NCBI RefSeq assembly: GCF_026241105.1
Contig: NZ_JAPFFT010000001.1
Span: 483,969-547,968, forward strand
Direction of reading: 5' to 3'
Source: Arthrobacter rhizophilus
GTDB lineage: Bacteria > Actinomycetota > Actinomycetes > Actinomycetales > Micrococcaceae
DNA length: 64,000 bases
The notes beneath the pieces were generated by a model. It had not been told where the DNA came from. It saw only the letters and a program-made list of their open reading frames with translations, and searched no databases. The stretch's first letter is position 1, and each line of letters begins with the position of its first letter. This document shows positions 25,917 to 34,290 of this stretch, one piece after another. The position numbers and the translations under genes were made by a program.

Positions 25917-26837
25917 ATGACCACAACTGTGTCCGTTCCCTCCTCCCGCGGTACGGGGCTCATCGCCCGGGCGTCCGCTGAAGCTCTGGGGACGTTGTTC
26001 CTTGTGGTTATTGGCTTGGGTGTGCTCATCTTCATCAATCCCCAGGCGGTTCCGATGCCGGCGTCGCTGGCCAGCGGCCTCGCTGTTACCGCTGCCATGC
26101 TTGCCTTCGGCTACTTGTCGGGCGGGCATTTCAACCCGGCAGTCACCGTTGGCCACGTGATCGCGGGCCGCACGAAGCTTGTGGATGGGGCCGCCTACTT
26201 GGGTGCCCAGCTTGTGGGCGCTTTGCTGGGCGCACTGGCGATCTTCGCCGTCGTACGGACTGTTCCCGGGATCACCGACAGCCGCAACGTCTTTGACACC
26301 GCGACCTCGGGGTTCGGTGCCCATTCCAGCTTCCAGGTTCCGCTGACCGGCGTGATGCTCATAGAGGTACTCGGCGCGGCGATCCTGGTAGGAGTCTTCC
26401 TGGGGGTCACCGCCCGGCGGAACCCCAGCAAGGTTGCTGCACCGTTCGCCGTCGGCCTGACCGTCGCAGCGCTGCTGCAGTTGGGCCAGTCCACCGGCAA
26501 CCTTGCCTTCAACCCCGCCCGCGCCACCGCGTCCGCAGTTTTCAGTTCCGGCTGGGCGCTGGAGCAGCTCTGGCTCTTCTGGGTGGCGCCCTTGGTGGGG
26601 GCAGCGATCGCGGGTCTCATCTTCCGCGGCTTTGGCGAGTCCGCTCCGGCGGTCGTCGCGGAGATTGAAGAACCGGCGCAGTCCGGCGAATGGGACGAAG
26701 AGTCCGACGACGACGCGGACGCCGCCGCGACTGAAGGCCCGGCAAAGGTTTCACCCGCTGTGCCCGCTGCGCCTGCCGCAGAAGTGAAGCCCGCCGTCGA
26801 CCCCGCCCGTGATTTCTTCGACGGCAAGCGGGACTGA
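25917..26837 (+). CDS. MIP-family channel (aquaporin) with acidic C-terminal tail
   Basis: A 306-aa channel with six membrane spans and both pore motifs: HFNPAVT (~79) and a second NPA in LAFNPARA (~200). Residues at the second half-helix suggest a water-type pore, but glycerol selectivity cannot be excluded. After ~245 comes an acidic, Ala/Pro-rich tail of about 60 residues, unusually long for an aquaporin. The start is ATG 25917 with AAGGA upstream; a GTG at 25866 would add 17 poorly matching residues. Confidence 0.9.
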   Translation: MTTTVSVPSSRGTGLIARASAEALGTLFLVVIGLGVLIFINPQAVPMPASLASGLAVTAAMLAFGYLSGGHFNPAVTVGHVIAGRTKLVDGAAYLGAQLVGALLGALAIFAVVRTVPGITDSRNVFDTATSGFGAHSSFQVPLTGVMLIEVLGAAILVGVFLGVTARRNPSKVAAPFAVGLTVAALLQLGQSTGNLAFNPARATASAVFSSGWALEQLWLFWVAPLVGAAIAGLIFRGFGESAPAVVAEIEEPAQSGEWDEESDDDADAAATEGPAKVSPAVPAAPAAEVKPAVDPARDFFDGKRD

Positions 26838-26926
26838 GACCGGAATTAGTTGCCCGGAAGGCCCCGATATTCCCGATGCCGCCGTGCCGCGCCAAAAATG
26901 TCTGTGCCTCCCGTTAGCGTGAAAAC

Positions 26927-28117
26927 ATGAAGCTTCTTCACACTTCGGATTGGCACCTGGGCCGCTCATTCCACGGCGTCGGGATGCTGGATGCCCAGCG
27001 CAACTTCATTGAGCAATTGCTGGCGGTTATCCGCGATCAATCGGTCGATGTCGTGCTGATTGCCGGAGACGTTTACGACCGTGCACTTCCCGGCCTTGAT
27101 GTTGTGAAGCTTCTCGACGACGCCCTGGTTCGGATCACGGACGCCGGGGCCAGCGTGGTACTGACGAGCGGCAACCATGATTCCGCGATCCGCCTCGGGT
27201 TCGCCTCACGCCTGCTGGAGCGCGGGGGAGTCCATTTGAGGACACGGGTGGAGGACTTGGATTCCCCGGTCTTGTTCGCACTTGACGGGAGCGGCGCCGG
27301 CAAAGCCAATCCGGGGGCCCCGGTGATGGCCGTCTACGGCATTCCCTATCTTGAACCGAGGCTCGTTGCCGAACGGCTCAGCACACAAACGGCGAGTCAT
27401 TTTGACGTCACCCAGGCAGCGGTGCAGCTGATTCACAAGGACATCGCCCGGAGAAGTGAGACGGGACCTGTGCATTCCGTAGTGCTGGCGCACACGTTCG
27501 CGAGTGGAGGTATCACCTCGGACAGCGAACGCGATCTGAGCGTCGGCGGATTGGGAGCAGTGCCACTCGATCTCTTCGATGGCTTTGGCTACACGGCTTT
27601 GGGCCATCTCCACGGGCGGCAGGAACTTTCCGAGCACGTCCGGTACTCGGGTTCGCCGCTGGCCTACTCGTTCTCCGAAGCCAAGCATCGGAAGGGCGCC
27701 TGGCTGATCGACGTCGGAGTTGACGGCGTGAGGAGCGTCGAGGAAATCTTGTGGGAGGCGCCGCGGGAGCTGGCGATTCTCAGGGGGAAGCTCGCCGGGC
27801 TTTTGGAGTCCGAGGAACACAACTGGGCCGAATCCGCCTACTGCCAGATCACCCTCACGGACTCAGCGCGCCCGGCGCAGGCCATGGAACAGTTGCGTAC
27901 CCGTTTCCCGGACACACTGGTGTTGGGCTTTGACCCGGAGGACGCCGGGGGCAGGGCCAAGGCCAGCTACAGCAGCAGGCTTGCTGAAGCCGAGGACGAT
28001 CTCGGCGTTTGCTGTGGTTTCCTTGACCATGTGCGCGGGAGGCCCGCTGACGAAACTGAACTTTCCGCCCTTCGTGAAGCATTGGAAGCGGTCCGGCTGG
28101 AAGGAGCGGAACTGTGA
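26927..28117 (+). CDS. sbcD: Exonuclease SbcCD subunit D
   Basis: A 396-aa Mre11-type nuclease. The metallophosphatase motifs are all visible: HTSDWHLGRSFHG (~5-17), IAGDVYDRA, SGNHDSA, LAHTF and TALGHLHGRQ. It cuts hairpins and protein-blocked DNA ends together with SbcC. The start is leaderless: TAGCGT (26915-26920), 6 bases, ATG. The stop overlaps the sbcC GTG (GTGA). Confidence 0.96.
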   Translation: MKLLHTSDWHLGRSFHGVGMLDAQRNFIEQLLAVIRDQSVDVVLIAGDVYDRALPGLDVVKLLDDALVRITDAGASVVLTSGNHDSAIRLGFASRLLERGGVHLRTRVEDLDSPVLFALDGSGAGKANPGAPVMAVYGIPYLEPRLVAERLSTQTASHFDVTQAAVQLIHKDIARRSETGPVHSVVLAHTFASGGITSDSERDLSVGGLGAVPLDLFDGFGYTALGHLHGRQELSEHVRYSGSPLAYSFSEAKHRKGAWLIDVGVDGVRSVEEILWEAPRELAILRGKLAGLLESEEHNWAESAYCQITLTDSARPAQAMEQLRTRFPDTLVLGFDPEDAGGRAKASYSSRLAEAEDDLGVCCGFLDHVRGRPADETELSALREALEAVRLEGAEL

Positions 28118-31100
28118 GAATCCACCGCCTTGAGATCGAGGCTTTCGGGCCGTTTGCCGGGGTTCAGTCGATCGACTTCGATCAACTGGGCGCCCGGGGT
28201 CTTTTCCTCCTGAACGGTGCAACCGGTGCCGGCAAGACGAGCGTGCTCGACGCCATTTGCTTTGCCTTGTACGGTTCGGTACCCGGCGCCCGCCAAGACG
28301 GCAAACGCTTGCGGAGCGATCACGCGGAACCGGCTGCAGAGCCCCGCGTTGTCTGCGAATTCTCGGCGCGCGGCAGGCGCTTCGAAGTCACCCGCTCCCC
28401 GGCGTGGGACAAGCCCAGTGCCCGCGGACGCAAAGGCTTCACCACCCAGCAGGCCAAGACCCTCTTGCGCGAACGGGTCAATGGTTCGTGGGAGGAGAAG
28501 AGTTCCCGCAACGACGAAGCAGGCGCGGAAATCGGTGATGTCCTCGGGATGGACCGGGAGCAGTTCACCAGGGTGGTCATGCTCCCGCAGGGAGACTTCG
28601 CGGCCTTCCTGCGTTCCAAGGCTTCCGACCGGCTGGACCTGCTGCAGAAACTCTTCGGCACCCAGCGTTTCGAAGCCATCGAGCAACAGTTGGCACTCCA
28701 GGCAAACGCCGCGCGCGCGGAAGTGGAGGACAACGGGAACGGTCTTCACTTGCTCCTGCAGCGGGCCGAATCGGAGTTCGCGCAGCTAGGCATTGAAGAT
28801 TCAGTGGAGCCGGATGTCCATGACATAGTATCCGGCGCGGACACACCCGAACTCTGGCTCGGGCACCTGGAAGCACGGGCGCAGGCCGAATCGCTGGAGC
28901 GGCAAAAGTCTGCCACGTCCGCCGACGCCGCCACGCTTCAGCTGGCGGATAAGCTCAACTCTGCCCGGGAACGGGTTCAACGGCACGCGAAGCTCGACGC
29001 CGCCACGCGCCGCCGCGAAGCACTCTCTGCACGCGCGGCCGAAGTCCAGGAATTCCGCGACCGTCTTGGGCGTCACCGGAAGGCTGCCGTACTCGGTGGC
29101 CAGCTCGACGCCGTCGACCGTGCTGCGAGGGCACTGGACCTGGCGGCCTCGAAGGCCGAGTCGGCTAAGGCCAAACTCCTTGCGGCCTCGCTGGACGCAA
29201 GCGATCCCGCCGCGGCCTTGGCAAGGATTCGGGAAACCACGGCGGTCCTCGAAGCCCGGGTTGAGGACGAACAAAAGCTCGACCACATTGCCGGCCGGCT
29301 CGTCGGACTCAATGCTGCGGCAAAGCATCGGGATACCGCCAAGGAATCAAGGTCCCTAAGCTTGGTGGCGCTTCGCGTGGAGGCAGCCTCCTTGGAAACC
29401 GGCCTGGGTCAGCTGGAAGCGGCAACCTTGGAACTGCCCCTGCGCGAAAGCGAAGCCGCGGCAGCACAAAACACCGTCAAGACCGTGGCTCGTCACGCAG
29501 CTGCCCTCGAATCGCTCTCCGCTGCGGCAAAGCGGCACGCGTTGGCGCGCGCGCTTTCCCAGGACCTCCGCCAACTCTGGTTGGATCTCCGCGAATCCCG
29601 CTTGGCCAACGCCGCCGCAGAGCTCGCAGCAAAGCTGCATGATGGTGAAGCATGCCCTGTCTGCGGAAGCGCCGAGCACCCTTCGCTAGCGTCAGCCGGA
29701 TTGACAGCCTTGGCCCTTGCCGAGGAAGAGCAATCCGCCCACGAGCGCTATGACGAGAGTGAGCACGAGCTGCTCCACGCGTCGGCCGAGCTCGCGTCCG
29801 CCGAGCAGGAGATCGCTGTGCTCGCGGCCCAAGGCGGCGGCATCGATCCAAAAGAAGCTGCTTCCACAGAGGCCTTGGCCAAAGACGCGCTCGCCTCAGC
29901 ACGGCTCGCTGTCAACGGACTCAAGCGAGGCAAGGAAAGCCTCGCCCGTGTGATGGAGCGGATTTCCCGCCTGGAAGAAGAGCAACTCCGGGATGACACG
30001 GTTGCGGCCCAGGACGAGTCGGCCCTGATCCTGCTGAGCGATCAACGCCAGTCCCTGGACACCTTGCTTTCCGGGCTTCGTGACGGCTTCGAGACGCTGC
30101 GTGGCAGGATCGAGGCCCTGACCAGGCAACGCGAGCTCCTCCAGTCCGCCGTCACCGCGTGCGCCCAGTTGGAAGGCGCCCGGGAGGCCTTGGACGATGC
30201 ATCGGCGGCCTTGGAACGGGCCCTGTCGGCAAACCATTTCGAGACAGCTGAGGATGCCCGGCGAGACATCCTCGACGAACAGCACGCCGCACGCTTTGAC
30301 GAAGCCATCAGAGATTTCGAGACCGAGAGCGCCCGTCTCGCGGAGCTTTTTGAGTCCGAGGACCTTGTGCTCGCTGCCAAGGAAGCCCGAATCGGCGAGG
30401 TGCCTTTGGCCGACGTCGAGCTGGCCGTCCTCGAACAGGAGGCCGGTCAAGCGGAAGAAGCGGCGCGTCGTCTTGCCCTTGCCGCGGGGCTCGCCGCCCG
30501 GACCCTGGCAAGCTTGGCAACGATCCGTGCGCAGTATGAAGCAGTGTCGGCCTCGGGACGGGAGCCCCGCGAACGCGCCCGGGTGCTCAGCGAACTCGCC
30601 GAAACTGCCAGGGGGTTGGGCGACAACGGCTACAAAATGAGCCTCAACAGCTATGTTCTGGCTGCGCGGCTCGAACAAGTCGCAGCAGCGGCGTCAGAGC
30701 GCCTTGTTGCCATGAGCGACGGCCGCTACACCCTTCAGCACACGGACGCCAAGGCAGCCCGGGGCGCGAAATCCGGGCTGGGCCTGGAAGTCGTGGATGA
30801 ATGGACGGGACAGCGGCGGGACACCGCCACCCTTTCCGGCGGGGAATCCTTCATGGCCTCGCTAGCCTTGGCCCTGGGGCTCGCGGATGTTGTCCAGCAA
30901 GAGGCCGGCGGCGTAGATATCGAGACCTTGTTCGTGGATGAGGGCTTCGGGAGCCTCGACGAGCAGTCCCTCGAACAGGTGATGGACGCGCTGGAAGGAT
31001 TGCGCGACGGCGGCAGGGTAGTCGGACTCGTCAGCCACGTTGCCGAAATGAAGCAGAGAATCAGCAGCCAGCTCCAAGTGATCAAGAGCCGCAACGGCTC

Positions 31101-31134
31101 CACCGTGCGAATCGTCGACGCCGCGGCCGCGTAG
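28114..31134 (+). CDS. sbcC: Exonuclease SbcCD subunit C (Rad50-type SMC ATPase)
   Basis: A 1006-aa protein: N-terminal ATPase half with GATGAGKTSVLDAI (~33-46), long coiled coils, a zinc-hook CPVC at ~513-516 near the middle, and a C-terminal half with LSGGESFMASLALALG (signature) and TLFVDEGFGSLDEQ (Walker B). It tethers and opens DNA ends for SbcD. The symmetrical placement of the hook and normal length show an intact gene. GTG 28114 overlaps the sbcD stop. Confidence 0.96.
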   Translation: MRIHRLEIEAFGPFAGVQSIDFDQLGARGLFLLNGATGAGKTSVLDAICFALYGSVPGARQDGKRLRSDHAEPAAEPRVVCEFSARGRRFEVTRSPAWDKPSARGRKGFTTQQAKTLLRERVNGSWEEKSSRNDEAGAEIGDVLGMDREQFTRVVMLPQGDFAAFLRSKASDRLDLLQKLFGTQRFEAIEQQLALQANAARAEVEDNGNGLHLLLQRAESEFAQLGIEDSVEPDVHDIVSGADTPELWLGHLEARAQAESLERQKSATSADAATLQLADKLNSARERVQRHAKLDAATRRREALSARAAEVQEFRDRLGRHRKAAVLGGQLDAVDRAARALDLAASKAESAKAKLLAASLDASDPAAALARIRETTAVLEARVEDEQKLDHIAGRLVGLNAAAKHRDTAKESRSLSLVALRVEAASLETGLGQLEAATLELPLRESEAAAAQNTVKTVARHAAALESLSAAAKRHALARALSQDLRQLWLDLRESRLANAAAELAAKLHDGEACPVCGSAEHPSLASAGLTALALAEEEQSAHERYDESEHELLHASAELASAEQEIAVLAAQGGGIDPKEAASTEALAKDALASARLAVNGLKRGKESLARVMERISRLEEEQLRDDTVAAQDESALILLSDQRQSLDTLLSGLRDGFETLRGRIEALTRQRELLQSAVTACAQLEGAREALDDASAALERALSANHFETAEDARRDILDEQHAARFDEAIRDFETESARLAELFESEDLVLAAKEARIGEVPLADVELAVLEQEAGQAEEAARRLALAAGLAARTLASLATIRAQYEAVSASGREPRERARVLSELAETARGLGDNGYKMSLNSYVLAARLEQVAAAASERLVAMSDGRYTLQHTDAKAARGAKSGLGLEVVDEWTGQRRDTATLSGGESFMASLALALGLADVVQQEAGGVDIETLFVDEGFGSLDEQSLEQVMDALEGLRDGGRVVGLVSHVAEMKQRISSQLQVIKSRNGSTVRIVDAAAA

Positions 31135-31204
31135 GACGCAGCAGCCGGAACGGACGCATCCTCAGCGAGCCGTCCGGTAGACTTGGAGGGTTACACCGGG
31201 TCGC

Positions 31205-31230
31205 GCGCATCGGGAGGAGGGACGATGCGC
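31205..31230 (+). promoter_or_regulatory. RNA hairpin holding a ribosome-binding site in its loop, upstream of MFS gene
   Basis: GCGCATCG (31205-31212) pairs perfectly with CGATGCGC (31223-31230) around the purine loop GGAGGAGGGA. The loop is a strong ribosome-binding site and the 3' arm contains the ATG (31225) of a 23-codon ORF. A TAGACT -10-like box is near 31180. The folded form would hide the ORF start codon, suggesting translational control of the MFS gene whose ATG is at 31253. Confidence 0.55.
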
Positions 31231-31296
31231 ACCATTCAGCGAACCCGGAATCATGAACTCCTTTCCACAAAACTCCGCGGCCAACACGGCGCTTGA
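31225..31296 (+). CDS. Putative leader peptide ORF, 23 codons
   Basis: ATG 31225, preceded by GGAGGAGGG, encodes MRTIQRTRNHELLSTKLRGQHGA and stops at 31296, 44 bases past the MFS start codon and in a different frame. It has a far better ribosome-binding site than the MFS gene itself. Such an arrangement would normally depress MFS translation unless the leader is stalled or skipped. Confidence 0.4.
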   Translation: MRTIQRTRNHELLSTKLRGQHGA

Positions 31297-32656
31297 GCCT
31301 GCCCCGTCGCAGCCTGTCCCCCAGCGCCGTTCGCGTCTGCCTGGCCGCTTCGCGCGCCTGCCCGAACTTGCTGGCCGAGACTTCCTGCCGTTGGGACTCT
31401 TCGCGAGGCTGCCCCTTGCCATGCTGACCGTTGGCACCTTGACCCTCGTCACGGCCGTCAGCCATTCTTACGCCATCGGCGGCCTGGCCGCCGGCGCCGT
31501 GGGTATCGGGTCAGCCGTGGGTGCGCCCGTGCTCGGCTCGCTCGCTGACCGGGCAGGCCAACGCCCGGTCCTGCTGGTAGCCGCGGCCGTCAACGCGGTC
31601 ACAGTCATCGCACTGCTTGTTGCCGCCTACCTGACGCCGGATTTCAACACACCCACGGACGCGATCGCCATTCTCGTGACGGCCTTCCTTGCTGGAGCGA
31701 GTTGCCCGCAGGTGGGTCCCATGGCCCGTGTCCGATGGATGGCCCTGACCACAAGGAACCTCCCCGCACGGAACGTGGGCTCCGGAGCTGGTGGAAAAGC
31801 CGCCGGTTCCGGCAGTGTGGCGGCGAGCCGCGCAGACCTGGATACTGCCTTGTCCTACGAGGGAACCGCAGACGAAATCACTTTCGTCCTGGGGCCGGCG
31901 CTGGTTGGCATCTTGGCCAGCCTCGTAGCTGCTTGGCTGCCGCTGGCATTGGCTGCGGTCCTCACCGCCACTCTAGTACCTGCTTTCGCCGTGCATCCTT
32001 CGCAATTGGCTGTGGTGCCGGCAAAGCGCAAGGGACCGACCGCCGTCGGGAGCGCTCCTGAAGGACAGAGATCACGGGTCCGTTCCCTGGCCTGGTTGAA
32101 AGTGGCCGTTCCGGTAATGGCCATGGTCTGCATGGGAACATTTTTCGGTGCCACGCAGAATGCGTTGAGCGCTTTTTCCGCCCAATTCGCCACTGCCGAA
32201 ATCGCGGGGCTCATGTACTCCGTCATGGGCCTGAGCTCCGCCGTCGCCGCCCTGTCTGTTGCCTACTGGCCGCAGCGCTTTGGGCTGGCGATCCGCTGGG
32301 TGGTCGCCGCGGCGGCGATGACGGCGTTCTCCCTGTTGTTGTTCCTCCCGGCCGGGATCTGGCCGATGGCCATGGTTCTGCTGGTGCTGGGAATCCCGGT
32401 GGGACCCGTCATGGTGACGGTCTTCAGCATCGGAGGAGTGGTGGCACCGCCCGGCCGCATGGCAACGGTCATGACCGCCCTGGCGAGCGGGATCGTGGCC
32501 GGTACGGCCTTGGGCGCCTACCTTGCTGGCCAGTTGGCACAGACCCAAGGTTCCGGGGCCGCCTTTGTGGTGTCCACCGCCGCTTCGGGTGCGCTTCTGG
32601 TGCTCGGCATCTTGGCGGGACTCTTCCTCCGGCGCAAGCCGGGCACCCAACAATAG
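31253..32656 (+). CDS. MFS transporter, 467 aa
   Basis: About 12 hydrophobic segments after a ~45-residue Pro/Arg-rich N-terminus. The loop GSLADRAGQRPVLL after span 2 marks the major facilitator superfamily. An insertion of about 60 residues (Gly/Ser/Arg-rich, ~170-210) lies between spans 4-5 and 6. The start ATG 31253 lacks a ribosome-binding site; a leader ORF overlaps it. The substrate is unknown; the leader arrangement is reminiscent of inducible drug exporters. Confidence 0.85.
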   Translation: MNSFPQNSAANTALEPAPSQPVPQRRSRLPGRFARLPELAGRDFLPLGLFARLPLAMLTVGTLTLVTAVSHSYAIGGLAAGAVGIGSAVGAPVLGSLADRAGQRPVLLVAAAVNAVTVIALLVAAYLTPDFNTPTDAIAILVTAFLAGASCPQVGPMARVRWMALTTRNLPARNVGSGAGGKAAGSGSVAASRADLDTALSYEGTADEITFVLGPALVGILASLVAAWLPLALAAVLTATLVPAFAVHPSQLAVVPAKRKGPTAVGSAPEGQRSRVRSLAWLKVAVPVMAMVCMGTFFGATQNALSAFSAQFATAEIAGLMYSVMGLSSAVAALSVAYWPQRFGLAIRWVVAAAAMTAFSLLLFLPAGIWPMAMVLLVLGIPVGPVMVTVFSIGGVVAPPGRMATVMTALASGIVAGTALGAYLAGQLAQTQGSGAAFVVSTAASGALLVLGILAGLFLRRKPGTQQ

Positions 32657-32658
32657 CG

Positions 32659-32752
32659 ACGCTCGCTCACTTATGGCCCACTTTTTTGGAAACCCTCTTT
32701 CAGATCATCTGCAAAAGGATTCCCGGTTTTGGCCTTAAAAGTGAGCGAGCGT
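32659..32752. repeat. Inverted-repeat element, copy 1 (ends ACGCTCGCTCACTT)
   Basis: The left arm ACGCTCGCTCACTT (32659-32672) is matched by AAGTGAGCGAGCGT (32739-32752), with inner GGCC boxes at both ends. Inside, TCTGCAAAAGGATTCC at 32708 lies exactly 32 bp before AGTGAGCGAGCGTTGG at 32740. The element starts 3 bases after the MFS stop and has no coding capacity. A related, longer copy is at 37241. Confidence 0.85.
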
Positions 32753-32801
32753 TGGAAGAAATAGGACGACCGCACGCATCAAGGGTGAAATGCAGGGTCC
32801 C

Positions 32802-33539
32802 TTAGGCCAGCTGGGACTCTATCCGAGCTGCGCTCGCGGCCAGTGCTTCCCCGACGGCGGCTTGGTCCTGTTCACGGCGGATGTAGACGACGGCGATCGC
32901 AGCGGGCCGCCCGCCGGGCACCTGGATGGGAGCGGCCAGGGAAGACAATCCTGCGATGACCTCGTCGTGGCTTGCCGCATAGCCGAGCCGGCGCGCTTCG
33001 GTTGCCTCCTGCCGATAGGGCAGGCCCGGGGCGCGGGTGGCCCATTCGTCCTCGCTCATGGTGGACTGGATGGCGATTCCAGGCGCTCCGGTGTTCACGG
33101 GGTGACGGGTCCCCGGGTGCTGCGCCAGGGTCGCGGCCGAGTGGCGTGGCTCCACGGTGACCAGCGTGACGCAATCCTGATGGTCCCAGACCGCCACGAA
33201 CGCCGTCATGTTCAGAGTGTTGGCGAGCTGGGTCAGTTCGGGGAGGGCTGCGGTCTGGAGATCGCGGGAGACGCCCCGCGCCAGCACCGCCAATCCGGGG
33301 CCAGGCTGAACACGGCCGGCGTCATCGCGCACCAAAAGGGAATGGTCCTCCAGCGTGCGCAGAATCCGGTAGGCCACGGAGCGATGAACGCCAAGGGCGG
33401 TGGCGAGCTCGGCAATGGTCAAGGGGCGCTCGGCGGCGGCCAGGATTTCCAGTGCCCGGATTCCGCGGGAGAGAGTCTGCGACGGCGAAACGGTCGCCGT
33501 CGTTTCCTGCGGCCTTTTCGTGGCACTGGGAGACATCAT
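32802..33539 (-). CDS. IclR-family transcriptional regulator
   Basis: A 245-aa repressor or activator: winged helix at ~20-85 (PLTIAELATALGVHRSVAYRILRTL) and IclR effector domain to the end. ATG 33539 is chosen because TAGGAT (minus strand, 33552-33547) lies 7 bases before it; ATG 33548 is inside that box. It is divergent from hpaC-hpaB, and the shared intergenic region has GAACAA repeats, so it probably controls aromatic degradation by those genes. Confidence 0.9.
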   Translation of the reverse strand: MMSPSATKRPQETTATVSPSQTLSRGIRALEILAAAERPLTIAELATALGVHRSVAYRILRTLEDHSLLVRDDAGRVQPGPGLAVLARGVSRDLQTAALPELTQLANTLNMTAFVAVWDHQDCVTLVTVEPRHSAATLAQHPGTRHPVNTGAPGIAIQSTMSEDEWATRAPGLPYRQEATEARRLGYAASHDEVIAGLSSLAAPIQVPGGRPAAIAVVYIRREQDQAAVGEALAASAARIESQLA

Positions 33540-33628
33540 GGGCTCCATCCTATGTTGGGGTCTAACGCGGCGGACCCGCCGTCTTGTGCCGTGGACCGCA
33601 AAAGACTATGGTTCTGTATGAGAATTTG

Positions 33629-33664
33629 TTGTTCAAATATAGAACAAGTTCACATATAGAACAA
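33629..33664. promoter_or_regulatory. Operator repeats in the iclR-hpaC intergenic region
   Basis: TTGTTC (33629-33634) and GAACAA (33642-33647) form an inverted repeat with a 7-base centre, and TATAGAACAA recurs at 33638 and 33655, 17 bp apart. GAACAAGTTC (33642-33651) is itself palindromic. This AT-rich block contrasts with its surroundings and ends 13 bases before the hpaC ATG, a suitable place for IclR-type control. Confidence 0.6.
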
Positions 33665-33677
33665 TCTCCAGGAATCA

Positions 33678-34217
33678 ATGATGATTGCCAAGTCCAGCCA
33701 GAATGCGGAGCCAGGCCGTCTGGGCCGCACTTCGCGGCCGCGGGCACATCACTTCCGTGGCAGTCTGGGCCGATTTGCCACAGGCGTGGCCATCGTGACG
33801 TTCGACGGCGCAACCAAGCGGCACGGCATTACAGTCAATTCGTTCACCTCGGTGTCCATGGAGCCGCCGTTGGTCCTTGTCAGCATCGCCCGTACCGCCA
33901 AAGCCCACGACGAGCTTGCCGGGCGGCCGTTCAGCGTCAACATCCTGGGGGCGGAGCAGCAGGAGCTCGCCCTGCACTTCGCAGGCCGTCCCGGGCCCGA
34001 GCCGCGTTGGGTGGAAGGCGACACCGCGCCCCGCCTATCCAATGTCCTCGCCTACTTCGAGTGCAAGCCATGGGCCGCATACGACGGTGGTGATCACACC
34101 CTCTACGTGGGCGAGGTGGTCGACTTCAACTATCGCAACGGCGATGCGCTGGCCTTCGCCAACAGCTCCTTCACCACCATCCCGGAAAGCCAATTGGGAA
34201 TGGAGGATCTTCTGTAG
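33678..34217 (+). CDS. Flavin reductase (HpaC-like) component
   Basis: A 179-aa flavin-reductase-like domain protein: FRGSLGRFATGVAIVTF, then GITVNSFTSVSMEPPLVLVSI and FSVNILGAEQQELA, the FMN/FAD-binding features of two-component monooxygenase reductases. It supplies reduced flavin to the HpaB-type oxygenase encoded 73 bp downstream. The start is ATG 33678 with CCAGGA upstream. Confidence 0.9.
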   Translation: MMIAKSSQNAEPGRLGRTSRPRAHHFRGSLGRFATGVAIVTFDGATKRHGITVNSFTSVSMEPPLVLVSIARTAKAHDELAGRPFSVNILGAEQQELALHFAGRPGPEPRWVEGDTAPRLSNVLAYFECKPWAAYDGGDHTLYVGEVVDFNYRNGDALAFANSSFTTIPESQLGMEDLL

Positions 34218-34290
34218 TTGCCGCGGCGCCGGGAAATGCCGCATCCACACACGCAATGCCGTTTCAGCTCAACCATCATTGGAGACAACC

